A program made the position numbers and the translations under genes. From Zygnema cylindricum (lineage: Eukaryota; Streptophyta; Zygnematophyceae; Zygnematales; Zygnemataceae), in assembly GCA_037447655.1 (NCBI GenBank), contig JBBHKE010001476.1, positions 1 through 64,000 of the forward strand: a DNA stretch of 64,000 nt, written 5' to 3'. Below are positions 11,210-23,044 of this stretch, piece by piece. The first letter of the stretch is position 1; each line of letters starts with the position of its first letter. Under the pieces are notes generated by a model. The model was not told where the DNA came from. It did not search any database and saw only the letters and a list, made by a program, of their open reading frames with translations.

Positions 11210-14200
11210 TTATTCACACCAGAAAGAGTGGCTGAACACACTACTTACTTCTGGGAGCTCGGTTAAGAAGTTGACAATCTTTCCAATGAACTTCAAACGC
11301 TGAATATCAAACAAACGGAGCTTTTTAAACAGCTTTGGAAGAACGGACTCAATCACAGAGTCGGACAGACGAACTTCGATTCCCTGACATCCGTCCAAGT
11401 GTAGTGTGTGTAATTTCCCGCAATTGTTTGCCAAATACCTGCAGGAGTCCCCAGATGCTATCAGTTATCCTTCAACCACAGTTCCAATGAGGAAAAACAA
11501 CAGAAAAAGCTCTGGTTTCGCCATACTGTGCCCGTACTATACGGCAGAATACACGTATAGTATGGGGTAACCACATACAGTGTTTCTAATTGTTTTTGCG
11601 CTTGTAACTATGCTTTCAACAGATACTCGACTACAATAAGAACCGCATCCTTGATCTTAAGTGAGTTGCAGTAGAACAAGTGGGAGAAATTAAAATGTGC
11701 ACCTGAGGCTTGAGCTGGTGACTTTTTTGCAACCCCCAATACTGAAGACTTTCAGCTGCGTACATTTCTCTGCTACTCGAGCTACCGAGAAGTCCGTTAC
11801 TAACTTGTTGAGGGTTCCTCCATTACCAAAACCCTGCAATTGCTCTCAATAAAACCAAAGTATGAAGTTTAATCTTTCTATCTAGAGTCAACCTTCGGGA
11901 AAAATTATCCCCAACATACATGGTCACAGTATGCACTTAGATCTGTGGAAACAAAGATCACAAATGACAAAAAAAAGAATGGTGATTTGGAGGCACTTGC
12001 ATTTCTGGCAAAGCAATACATCGTATTCTTCTATTTTTTGAAATATACTCACTTAATCAATAGGCCTCTCGCAAAAAATCTCACAATAAAAAAAATTAAC
12101 GGAAGCTAGTATTTTCACAGACTCCGATGCTCATAACCCTAGGTTTTTAGCATTCTTACCTGAAATCTCAATTCCTCCAGCTTATGACAAGTTGATGCAA
12201 TTCTCAACAAAACCTCGTCGTTCGCATGTGGGAGTGCGAGGCGTTTTACATGAGGACAAAAATTAATCAACCAGACAAGTTTGTCCAGCTCCCTCTGCAA
12301 ACATTTTTGAACTGCAGTCTATGGTTAACAGTCTATGGTGACAGTCTTTGGGTACAGTCTGTGGTCGGAAACATACGGATGGACCTTCATTTTCATTACA
12401 AAGGAAACTAGACTCAGGTTGAAGAAAGTTTAATAAAGTCAAGGATTTGTAAAAGGTAAGAAGAAAACTTGGTAAACCCAAATTTAACCAGGGATCAATG
12501 ACACAGTCCATCAAAATAAAAACCGCTGTAACGACTTTGATCCATCAAGGTCTACAATCCTCGGTGAATGTAAACATGACATCACAAGCTCTCACATGAA
12601 GAAAAACAGAGCGTCAAATCGGAAGATATGTGATTCAAACTGCAAGCACAAATGAAACTCTTTACCCACAAACAAATAAAATGTTCCAGAAAACCATACA
12701 CAGCCTTAAGATATAGGACAAATATTACATCTCAACACAGAAGAGCATCTTACAACAACGTGCTTATTTAGTGAGAGGACATACGATGCGTTTTTACCCA
12801 TACTTTGAGATGGTGATAAATACAACAGTGATAAGTTTACAGTAAAATAACAGTCTTCATCATTTCCTAACATCGTCATTTTAGAAACACACAGGCGAAG
12901 TGAAACATGCCAAAATATGACCAAAAGCATAGGAGAAAAGTACCTCGGAACATCTGAAATCGGGGCTGGCAGCATGTGAAATGTCCACAACTCTTAAGTT
13001 ATAACTCACAAGCTTTAAGGCCTCCCAAGTCCGGTAAAACTGTGTTTGTCCATAGAAATCCAACATACAATTTCCGAACATCACCAAATGATGAAAGTTT
13101 GGATTTTTATCAAAGGCGATGGACTGATGATGATTCTTATAAAGGCGGAGAGATAAGATCTTTGTTGGATAATCGGAAATTTCACTTTGCTCTTCAAGTA
13201 CAGATGATACCAGCGACAAATATAGCAATTCTTTGCAATTTGAGAGCAAATTTTGAACAGTTCCCCATCTTAGTTTGTCAGAATGGAGGCTCACGGACGT
13301 GAGACCAGGGTAGGCGATACACATTTTTTCTACATTCTGTGGGGTGACCTCACTGCAGTCATCCAGATTGATTTCTTTCATACGACAACACCTGAGTTAA
13401 AAAACCAAGACATAGGATAGAAAAGTTTCCAAAGACATTATAAGTGTTAAGAAGGAAGGGAGTATCGGGTAGAGAAGTTTTAAAAAGAAGTATAAAGCAG
13501 GAAGGGAATACAAGATATAAGGTGCTGTGACACAAAATCACGTTAAGAAACGTTTGAATGCATCCCAATCTGTTTCCCTTGGTTTTAAACTGATACCACA
13601 TAAAAAAAAAATTGTTAGCTGGACCAGCAAACAAAAACACTATTTTGGTCTTGGCAGCAAATTCATACCCATTCAACCTCTTAGACATGTATGATGCTTT
13701 GAAAAACTTCAGAAGACTAATACCCTCAAACTTCACTTTATGGTGCTTCATTATATAAGATCATCACAGGAAAGGGAAAAAGTTTAGACAGCCTCAAAAT
13801 GTCTGTAGAGCCTATGCAACTGCTTCCATTTTCTTTGACCAAGACGTTACCTGGCTAGGAGTTTCAATACAAGATTATCCGTAATGAGAATATTGTCTTT
13901 TCGGCAAGTTGCACAAGACTTCCCTTTCACCCTCGGAAAGTGTTGGCCATGAAGGTCCAGCACCTCCAGTTCCGTAGAAACCACGGTAATTGCTGCCTCC
14001 AAGTGTAAGTGTGAAATACTCGTGCAAGCTACAACGGAAAGCTTTTTCAAATTCGGAAGGGACTCAGCCATTTTAACAAGCATATGTCCGTCCAATCCAG
14101 GAACTCTGTTACATGACACATCACGATCGTACATCAAACGTTGGAATGACAACTTGAAAAGCAAAAAAATACAAGGAAAAGTATAGATTGAGAACCGGGA

Positions 14201-16545
14201 ATTTATGAACTTGTGTCAACTGCATTGCTACTCCAAAAGCAGAGATCATAGTCACCCTAGAATAAACTCTAAAATACGCCATGACCTTGTGATTGACTGC
14301 ATGGGAACTCGACATGGCTTGACAAAAGGGCCAATGAACTCTTCCGTTCTTCAGTCTTGCACAATATTTCTACACTTAAAACAATTTGCACCAATGCTGG
14401 TATAAAGTAAGAGCAGTAAGCTACACTGCTCATAGCTATTAGAGCTAATCACTCTACTACGAGGAGCTTTTTTTTGACCCGGAATCAGAAATAGTGTTAT
14501 TAACACTATTTACAGTGGGCCATAAAGAGCTACGTTGCCAAAACACAACTTAGTATAGTTAATTATAACAGCGTGTTAACGCTAATAATTAACTAACTCT
14601 AATAGTGATGGGCGGTGTAGTATCGTTTCCTCAAACATTATAGAAACACATATCAAGAAAACCATTACAGAATTGTCCATGAACAGCAACACCGACAAAA
14701 AAACCGATCCAACGTTGCAAAACAATAGAGATAACAGCTATTGGAAAGTTTATAAGGTTCACCATTCCACATCGTTGTAGTTAGCAGATTGCCACTCCAC
14801 CATGGACATTGACCCAAAAAGGCTCAATAGTTTTAGAAGGTCACCAGTCAAAAGACTTCTACTTTCAATTACTGGAACTTACGCGTGTAAATAAAGTGCC
14901 TGGAGAGTATGGGAGTGCCTTTCTACAAGTCGGAAAAGGTCACCAGCATCCTTCACACACAAATATACACAGGCAAACAAAATTCAATAAGACACTTAAG
15001 GCCCTTTGAGAAGAAAAAAAGGTGTGTCAGACTCCCCAGAGGTGAATCAGTTTAGAACCTGTGAACAACTAAAAAAACAAAAACTAGCAGCCAAAAACAT
15101 AAAAAGTCTACAATCACTTTCCCGTTTCAAAATTTATAGATCCACATTTCGACATGATAACTGTCCAGATGCACCAGATAATTATTAGTATTATTCGTTC
15201 CAATTCGGTTCCAAATGACATGACTGATTCTGAACCTTTCAAAGAATTAGAGTTGATAAAACAATCAGTGTTATTAATGATATTTTAGTCAAGGGCCAGA
15301 ATTTCGGGGCACCATGTAGTATCATTAACTCTAATAACAATACACATTGTAATTCATAATGTTTGAGTTAAAACCCACCAAATCACCCCAAGGCTTGTCA
15401 AATGGAGCGGTTCGAGCTGGAGCTAACTCTTCAATCTGTAACCAGAAAGAAGAGGTCAGCTATGGACGTCAGACAAGCACAAAGGCTACGAGATACTCTC
15501 CAATATGAATAGATGTCCTTTCAAATACCTGCCAGCAAATTACAAATCGGTAATACAGAAAACTTGGACAAGGAAAGCTTTTAGTCTGAAAACTGGGACC
15601 AGTAAACAGTGAGCCACACAAATTTTGATGAAGTAAAGGTCTATCACATTAATTTAGAACCAAACCCAGATTCATTGATTAATCTATACTAGCACCCAGG
15701 TACATAATCATAATATACTATCTTCGTTATGCCTCCAATACTCCTTGTCGTCACTTTCCGTTGAGTCAGAACAATTTTTCCATACAGTTCAAAGGAAGGA
15801 AAAAAAAAAAAAGAAACATGGCAAAACCACTACAATTGTAACCCACTCTTCTGAAACAGGCCATGACCAACAACTATCAAGTTGCAATATTTACGTACAA
15901 GAATGAAGTACTTCGAGGAACGAGGTATATATCCGTTCTACATCTTATGCTTTTATGAATAGTCAAAAACTAATATTCAAGTTTCAACTTGAAGTTGTTA
16001 ACAGGTTTAAACAGAATCACCTAAAATACCATATATCATGCAATAATGAACTGTATTCTAGAAATTCAAATTGTGCAAAGGCAACGGCCATGTGTGACAT
16101 TTGTCACAAGGTTTGCCAGGTGGCTTCAAAAAACATTTTAGTCGATTGCTCATCAGGCAAGAATAAAGATCCCGCACTTTTGCAAAAAAAAATATCCCTA
16201 GGGCATGGAGACATCACAAATTGGACATATTTGGCTATGCCACATCACATTGACTGAAGCTTCGAGACAAACTGCATAGGACGATTTTTGCCTAATAGTA
16301 GCAACACCTATACGACCTTTCCAGGTTAAATAATCCATACAACATGGAGGCAGTTTTAGTTTTATGGCTCTTACGGCACAGCTTTTTGATATCCGCTCCC
16401 ATCTTTTACAAACCAAAGCAGCAGTATGTAGAATAAACGGGACTGGTAGACATTCGAGTATCAGTTGGAGAGTATCATCACTCATAAGAGCTAAACGGGA
16501 CTTGTAATCGCCATATTCACTTCCTTCAACAGTGCGATACGCCAT
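11210..16545 (-). CDS. F-box protein with C-terminal leucine-rich repeats (FBXL type)
   Basis: The minus-strand start ATG at 16545 opens a frame whose residues about 18-57 fit an F-box (LALMSDDTLQLILECLPVPF, then LVCKRWERI). LRR exons follow with matching phases: 14152-13851, 13391-12944, 12294-12160, 11833-11703 and 11438-11249. They show repeats such as LPNLKKLSVVACTSIS, LLAR|CCRMKEINLDDCSEVT, CTQLKVFSIGGCKKVTSSSL|RYLA and CGKLHTLHLDGCQGIEV. A further small exon at 15435-15379 (IEELAPARTAPFDKPWGDL, acceptor ggttacag, donor gtgggt) fits in phase 0 before 14152. The F-box exon's donor, somewhere at or after about 16290, and its link to 15435 are unresolved. The 3' end either splices at CCAGAA|gtaagt (11249) or reads through to the stop at 11210-11212. 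F-box/LRR proteins are substrate receptors of SCF (SKP1-cullin) ubiquitin ligases. The substrate is unknown. Confidence 0.75.
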
Positions 16546-16620
16546 TTTCTTCTCTCCCTACCTTGTCCCCTCTCACTTGCTACCTCTCTTCCTCCTTTCC
16601 CCTCCCTGCCTTTTTATTCC
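16546..16620 (-). promoter_or_regulatory. purine-rich leader of the F-box gene
   Basis: Directly upstream of the F-box ATG, the coding strand is almost all purine (pyrimidine on plus). A plausible 5' UTR; no TATA element was assigned. Confidence 0.3.
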
Positions 16621-17313
16621 TACCAGAATTCAGGTGCGACTGACTTGACAAGCTCAATAAGTCATGCACTAATCAGGTAAGCTTATCTCAAGGAGTGACC
16701 GAACGTCACAAGAAGCAGCTTGTTGATCAGCTTGTTGATTCAAGACTCGTCAATCAGATACATTAAACCTAAACTGTACGGCTGATGCCCTTCAAAGGAC
16801 ATTTCTATGATGGAGTGCTGCAAAAATCTGAAGAAATGCCCTTTGGAGACTGATTCGAGTATTAGACTACCGAGTACCGACTCGTGAGACACGAATAATA
16901 AACAGTAAATTCGCACTTAAAATGAAATATGGCTAATGTTCCAAAGCCCGAGTCATTAGCTATCCATGGGTGTGAAACACCATACACCATACACCATACA
17001 TACCAAATTTCTGTATTATAGAGGCCTCGGTTACATCGCGTAGCATCTATAAACAAGCTTTTACATACGTCTTCTGATTTGAGTGGTTCCACGTAAGCTG
17101 ACGATCAAATCTCTAAAAGAGTCAAAGATTTGGAAACCGACTATTTTCGTATGGAAATCCATACTTGCGTATTACGTACGTGTACTTCACAAGTGTACCG
17201 CGTCAATGTACCTCAGAGATCTCCTTCACTCTGCTTGACTTTAAGGAAAAAACCGTATTTCTTTTCGGCAAAGATTTTACGGTCACCTTGTCCGAAGGCT
17301 CGTGACTTTGGGG
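16621..17313. other. intergenic between the F-box gene and the hAT-like nest
   Basis: No gene seen. A short 7-bp tandem (accatac, 16979-17001) is present. The last 8 bases (ctttgggg, 17306-17313) are the target duplication of the first element of the nest. Confidence 0.4.
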
Positions 17314-17795
17314 CATAGTTGTTCACGGCGTTTCGTGCGAACGATTTAATCACGACGAATTATACGTAATAAACGCATTGAACCTTTTGAAAAAATCGTT
17401 AAAATCGTTAATGAATTTTCTTCCGTACAATTCCGTACATGTAAACGAAATTGAGTTTTACATATAACGCAGTTTGTACATTGTCCATACATCTCCCGTC
17501 TCTTTTTGTCATAGTCCGTACAATTTTGTTACAATTCCGTACGTTTCCCGTTAAATTTCTGTTCAGTTTACCGGACAGAGAGTACTACGAAGTGCAACGT
17601 ATCTTTTAGTCAAATTCCGTATATTTTTGGTACAAAACCGTACAGTTACTGTAAATACCGTACAGTTTCTGTAAACTATCCGTTCAGTTTAGCGGACAAA
17701 AAGTACATCGCGTTTTTTTCCGATTTATTCAAAAGTCACAAATTATACGTTTTAATCGGAAAAAAGGAAAAAATCGCGCGATTTGAACAACTATG
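17314..17795 (+). mobile_element. hAT-like non-autonomous element, CATAGTTGTTC family, copy N1
   Basis: Ends CATAGTTGTTC and GAACAACTATG; 482 bp; flanks ctttgggg (left) and ctttaggg (right) are an 8-bp duplication with one mismatch. The interior has no coding capacity but many copies of CCGTACA/TGTACGG. It lies in inverse orientation to N2, so 17314-18350 forms a large imperfect palindrome. An 8-bp duplication and short CA..TG ends are typical of the hAT superfamily. Confidence 0.8.
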
Positions 17796-17879
17796 CTTTA
17801 GGGCATAGTTTTAAAGTAGGTGAAAGTCGCCCATACAATATGCCTATTGTACGTAAATTTTACAATACTACCTTAAGAC

Positions 17880-18350
17880 CATAGTTGTTCAAATCGCACG
17901 ATTTTTTCCTTTTTCCCGATTAAAACGTATAATTTGTGACTTTTGAATAAATCGGAAAAAAACGCAATGTAATTTCTGTCCGGTAAACTGAACGGATAAT
18001 TTACAGAAACTGTACGGTATCAACAGTAACTGTACGGTTTTGTACCAAAAAAGTACGGAATTTGACTAAAAGATACGTTGCACTTCGTAGTACTTTCTGT
18101 CCGGTAAACTGAACAGAAATTTAACGGAAAACGTACAAAATTGTAACAAAATTGTACGAAATATGACGAAAAGAGACGGGGACTGTACGCACAAGGTACA
18201 AACTGCGTTATATGTAAAACTCAATTTCTTTTACATGTACGGAAGAAATTCATTAACGATTTTAACGATTTTTTCAAAAGAATCAATGCGTTTGCTACGT
18301 ATAATTCGTTGTGATTAAATCGTTCGCACGAAACGTCGTGAACAACTATG
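17880..18350 (-). mobile_element. hAT-like element, CATAGTTGTTC family, copy N2
   Basis: 471 bp, ends CATAGTTGTTC/GAACAACTATG, perfect 8-bp duplication cttaagac at 17872-17879 and 18351-18358. It is the inverted counterpart of N1 over nearly its whole length. Confidence 0.85.
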
Positions 18351-18358
18351 CTTAAGAC

Positions 18359-19082
18359 CATAGTCGTTCAAATCGCGCGATTTTTTCCTTTTTTGCGATT
18401 GAAACGTATAATTCGTGACTTTTGAAAAAATCGTAAAAAAACGTGTACTGTAAACTGGCACTGAAATTTTACGGAAACATGTAAATTAATTACTGTAACT
18501 GTACTTTTTTTTACGGATATGTACGGAATAAAACGGGAAATATGCGTCGCACTTATTGGTACTTTCTGTTCAGTGAACTGAACAGAAATACCACGGAAGT
18601 TGTACGTTTTATAATCGAAAATGTACGGACATTTTCGAAAAGATATGTTCAACGTCACAATAATTTCGCGCGTTCACTTTGAAATTTGTACGGGCGTCTT
18701 CTTCAATTTTTTATGAAAGAAGACGCCATGGAACAGAGACGAAATTGCACAAAATTTTATCTTCGTGGCATTCGAACCCAAGTACGTCAAGAGCGTAGCA
18801 TACCCTAGGGTGATCGACAGGACTACCATTTGGTAAAGAAATTCCATTACTTACAACAATTGTGATAAAAATTTAAACATTTTATTGTTTTACCGCTCAT
18901 TTAACGGGGAAAACTTGCAAACTGCGCTATATGTAATAGCTTTTTGTTTTTTTTATGTACGGAATAGTACTGAAGGAAATTCATCAACGATTTTTTGCGA
19001 TTTGATCAAAAGGTTCAATGCGTTTGTTACGTATAATTCGTCACGTACGGTACGTTCGCACTAATCGCCGTGAACAACTATG
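18359..19082 (-). mobile_element. hAT-like element, long form of the CATAGTTGTTC family, copy N3
   Basis: 724 bp, ends CATAGTCGTTC/GAACAACTATG. It is flanked by the same 8 bp cttaagac (18351-18358 and 19083-19090), so N2 and N3 share one target octamer in three copies. It is longer than N1 and N2 by an internal block around 18660-18900, which has a GGGTTCGAATGCC word (minus strand) resembling a Pol III B box. Confidence 0.8.
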
Positions 19083-19460
19083 CTTAAGACCCATATTGTA
19101 TTGGCTGCAAAATGAAATAAAATAGTAACATGGTTGAGTTGCACATCGATCGATAGAGAATTAAATGTCATGTCTAAATTTTGAAAACATTTGGACAAAA
19201 AAATATTTTTCTGTGAGTTTTAAGGTACTTTTTATGTAACCCGTCAGATTTGGACGATCGGACGATCGTTGATCAAAGTGGCGATCTAAGAAGATCACAT
19301 GTAAAGCCCGTAACACAACTTACGCTAAATGCGGCCTATTTATGGCCTACGAAAAAACGCCTACTTTTGAACTATGCTTTGGGGGCGTGTGAAAACTTTC
19401 ATTTTTCATCGTCGCACGTGTCTTTCGTCCAAGTGTAGCGAATCGACTATTTCTGCATTA

Positions 19461-19504
19461 GTGAACCCACCTCCGCGAGCTGGGTTCACCGGAGGTGGGT
19501 TCAC
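19461..19504. repeat. perfect 15-bp stem hairpin
   Basis: GTGAACCCACCTCCG (19461-19475) is the exact reverse complement of CGGAGGTGGGTTCAC (19490-19504), with a 14-base loop that contains a further GGGTTCAC copy. Confidence 0.8.
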
Positions 19505-20008
19505 CAATACAGAGGCGTATGGAGCGATTGCTTCGCAAATGAAGACCAAAATGTAATCGGACGGTTGACGTCTTCACCAGGATACTTGGAGAATCGTAAT
19601 CTTGTTTTGTGTAATGTTGTTGTCACGAAACTCACGAAACTATAGTACGGCATGGTATGGGCAAGTTCAAAATTCTATGTTAAACCTCACTTTTCGTCTG
19701 ATGTAACCATACCCTAAGGTAAATCATAAAATCATAAAAATGGAGGTTTGGTTTTATTGTGGGGGCAACTATATCGACGAGGATAACTTGCTATATCAAC
19801 GGTTGTTTTTGGAACATGAAATTTTCCCGGATACCATAAACGTCGTACTGAATGAGTTGATGTACACAATGGAGGTACTATACAATAATGCACCCATTCA
19901 AATAGAGTTTGTGTTAATCTGCACTATGATGATTGTAGGTGTAGACCATAGTTCAAAACTAGGTGAAAGTAGGCTCATACAATATGCCTATTGTATGTAA
20001 AGCAATTG

Positions 20009-20805
20009 TATAGTTGTTCATAACGTTTAGTGCAAACGATTCAATCGCGACGAATTATACGTAACGAACACATTGAACATTTTGAACAAATCATTAAAAA
20101 TCGTTAATGAATTTTCATCCGTACAATTCCATACATGTAAAACAAACTAAAAATTACATTTAGCGCAATTTGTAACGTTTCCGTTACGTGAGGGGTAAAT
20201 AATCATTATCATAAAAATACATGTCACACTTCTGTTTTTAAATATGACTTATTTGATCAACTGGTTTCGGAGTATGTGAAAATATATAATATGAAAGTGT
20301 TGCAGGTCCAGGTTCAAATGTTGTATAGGGAAACATTTTGACAAAGTCCGTCAGTCTAATCTGATTGACAGCTATGGTAGGTTATAGGGAGGCGGCTTCC
20401 TTGCGGTTTCGTTTTCAACATTCCATGGCGGCTTCTTTCATAAAAAATTGAAGAAGAAGCCCGTACAGTTGTCAAACTTACTGCGCGAAAATAGTGTAAA
20501 GTTTCAACGTCTCTTTTCGAAAATGTCCATACATTTTCGATGAAATAACGTACAGGTTTCGTGATATTTTTATTCAGTTCACTGGAAAAAAAGTATTAAT
20601 AACTGCGACGTATCTTTTCCTCGAATTTCGTACATTTTCGTAAATTAACATACATTTTACGGAAACTATTGTATTTTCCCCGTAAATCGTCCGTTCAGTT
20701 TACAAGACAGAAAGTACATCGCGTTTTTTTGCGATTTTTTCAAAAGTCACGAATTATACGTTTCAATCGTAAAAATTGAAAAATCGCACGATTTGAACAA
20801 CTATG
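20009..20805 (+). mobile_element. hAT-like element, long CATAGTTGTTC form, copy N4
   Basis: Ends TATAGTTGTTC and GAACAACTATG, same orientation and interior as N1 plus the long-form block (about 20230-20520). Its right duplication is obscured by N5 starting a few bases later, so exact flanks are uncertain. Confidence 0.65.
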
Positions 20806-20811
20806 GTAAAA

Positions 20812-21495
20812 CCTAGTCGTTCAAGGAGTGTAGTGCAAACAATTTAATTGCGACGAATTATACGTAACAAACGCATTGAACCTTTTGAAAAAATCCTAAA
20901 AATCGTTAATGAATTTTTGTCCGTGCTATTCCGTACATGTAAACAAAAATGTAAACCTCAGTTTGTAAGTTTTCCATTAAAAATGCGGAATAGGCCATAG
21001 TGGAAGAGCGTAAAGCCAGGCTCAAATCTCGGCCAACGCAATATTTTTGTCAAAGTCCGTCTGTTTGATACTATCTGACAAACAGATTCCTGACATGTTT
21101 TCAACATTCTATGGCACCTTCTTTCAAAAATAATTGAAGAAGAGGTTCGTACATTTTTCAAACTTACCGCGCGCAAATAGTGTGACATTTGAAACGTCTT
21201 CTTTCAAAAATGTCCGTACATTTTCAAAAGAGTAACGTACATATTCCGTGTATTTTTATGCTCAATTTAATGGAGAGAAACTAATAATAACTACGACGTG
21301 TTTTTCGTTAGATTCCCTACATTATCGTAAAAAAACATACAATTTATGATAAATGCTGTAACTCTTACATCGATTCTCCGTTCAGTTTACCGAATAGAAA
21401 GTACATCACATTTTTTTTCCGATGTATTCAAAAGTCACGAATTATACGCTTTAATCGAAAAAAAATGAAAAAATCGTGCGATATGAACAACTATG
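20812..21495 (+). mobile_element. hAT-like element, long CATAGTTGTTC form, copy N5
   Basis: Ends CCTAGTCGTTC and GAACAACTATG, flanked by tggtaaaa / atgtaaaa (6 of 8). The interior is collinear with N4 and, inverted, with N3. It contains CAGGCTCAAATCTCGG, another B-box-like word. Confidence 0.65.
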
Positions 21496-21909
21496 ATGTA
21501 AAACATACTATATGACCTTAAGACCCATATTATATTGGTCGCAAAATGAAAAAAAAGTAGCAAGGTTGAGTTGCACATCAATCGATAGAGAATTAAATAC
21601 CATGTTTAAATTTTGAAAAACATTTAGACAATTTTTTTTTCTGTGAGTTTTGATGTATTTTTCATTTATACCGTCAGATTTGGACGATCGAACGGGTCCC
21701 TGATCAAAGTAGCGATCTAAGAATATCACATGAAAAGCCTATAAAACAATTTACAATATAACTATCTGTCAGATTTGGACAATCGGATTGTCGTTGATCA
21801 AAGTAGCGATCTAAGAATATCACATGAAAAGCCCATAACACAACTTATGATAAAGGCGCCTATAAAAGGCCAACGATAAAAACCTCTACTTTTCAACTAT
21901 GGTGTGGAC

Positions 21910-22709
21910 AAAATTCGTCAAGATCGCCGACAAACTTTAGGGGATAATTTACATATTTTTCTCGCTTGTTCCAAATATTTTTTGCGAATCTTTTGATATT
22001 CAACCGGTTGAACAGGAATCAACGTTGTTCCAATCGCAATCCAACACGTGAGCAATTAGTGCCTCGCTGGCACAACCTTGTGGAGAAGTGATACAAATAT
22101 TACTGCCAGTAAATGTGTCCATATGATTACTGGGAACGCTTGATGGAGTTTCACCCTAGGAAGTATACGCTCTTTGCGGTTTTTTTTTTCACAGCCAACA
22201 AAAAATAAATCTAAAATAATGGCGACTTGTCAAACCGAGTCGCTAAAATCTTTGATCTCAACCTGAAAATTAAAACGGGCGTACGCGACAACAAAATTGA
22301 GGACAAATTTGAGTAAGTCTTCAGAACAATATAACTTTTAGGCCAAACAGTACAACAATAGGGTTTACTTCTCTCCTTCTCCCTCTCACTTTCCCCCTCT
22401 CTATTGTTGTAAACACTTCAAAATTATTGATGTCATCTGGAGCTAATTCAAAAACATTATAATAAATATTACAATTTCTTTAATCTAATAGTGATTCACA
22501 GAGTATTATGATTAGCATGTATCTTATTAGTCCCGCCAATCGCTAAACACTTCCACAACTATATTTTAAATACTATTTATTAATAACCATTATTTCAATC
22601 AATAAACTGAACTTATCTTGCCAGCTTTGTGTATTGGCTCATCTGGCAAAAGGACAATCAAGGAAATTGTGGGGAGATATTTTACTTGCGTGCAATTAGT
22701 TTTTAATCG
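21910..22709. other. spacer between the hAT-like nest and the copia nest
   Basis: Apart from the interrupted reading frame (to 21996), no gene is seen. A palindromic CCAGTAAA...TTACTGGGAACGC motif lies at 22099-22147. The bases aatcg at 22705-22709 are the left target duplication of copia element B. Confidence 0.4.
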
Positions 22710-23044
22710 TACAATTCTGTGTCCCCCATTGGAATACATAATTAAAAAATCCTCTGGGAAGTTTTTGACTAACCCCCTTTTAATTAGGACTAATGCTACA
22801 CAAGCAAGCAAATAGACAATTTGACTGCATTATTGTGCAGTCTCAACTCCCCTAAGTCCACAACAAAAAGAACCACTGAAAACGCCCAACCAGGCGGTTA
22901 GTTATGAAGTGGGAAAGATGCCAATATTTATACAAACTTATTGGGAGAGAGGCGGCTACCTTCTCAATTACCCAAGTCCCAAACCCCTCTCACAACCTCT
23001 ATCTAATGAAGTACGAGCCAATCAAAATATTATACAGTACAAAA
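22710..23044 (-). repeat. element B 3' LTR, distal part
   Basis: Collinear with 41970-42300 of the 5' LTR (shared words include gaaaacgcccaaccaggcgg and ttagttatga). It is cut at caaaa (23040-23044), the target duplication of element A, and resumes at 30515. Confidence 0.85.

Larger units (their letters stand above)
17804..19376 (+). mobile_element. hAT-like element, CATAGTT..AAAGTAGG family, copy M1, interrupted
   Basis: The left end CATAGTTTTAAAGTAGGTG (17804) and right end CTACTTTTGAACTATG (to 19376) are flanked by ctttaggg and ctttgggg. The element body is 17804-17879 plus 19083-19376. It is split by N2 and N3, which both landed in its cttaagac sequence. The interior matches M2, M3 and M4 (cccatacaatatgcctattg; aaagtagcgatctaagaa). 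Confidence 0.8.
19947..21901 (+). mobile_element. hAT-like element, AAAGTAGG family, copy M4, interrupted
   Basis: Left end CATAGTTCAAAACTAGGTG and right end CTACTTTTCAACTATG; duplication gtgtagac (19939-19946) / gtgtggac (21902-21909), 7 of 8 matching. The body lies at 19947-20008 and 21496-21901. Copies N4 and N5 of the CATAGTTGTTC family are inserted between. The right part contains a local duplication of the tcagatttggac-gatcg block (about 21677-21745 and 21771-21835). Confidence 0.75.
19740..21996 (+). pseudogene. short open reading frame interrupted by element M4
   Basis: An ATG at 19740 opens 69 codons (starting MEVWFYCGGNYIDEDNLLY) that end exactly at the M4 target duplication (19939-19946). 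Beyond M4 and its second duplication, from 21910, the same phase stays open for 28 more codons to TGA 21994-21996. About 97 codons would therefore have been continuous before insertion. No family is recognised. It may be chance or the remains of a small gene or exon. Confidence 0.25.

Noticed and set aside
18370-18658. 96-codon minus frame within N3
   Set aside because: Lies inside a non-autonomous element and is not conserved as a frame in N1, N2, N4 or N5.
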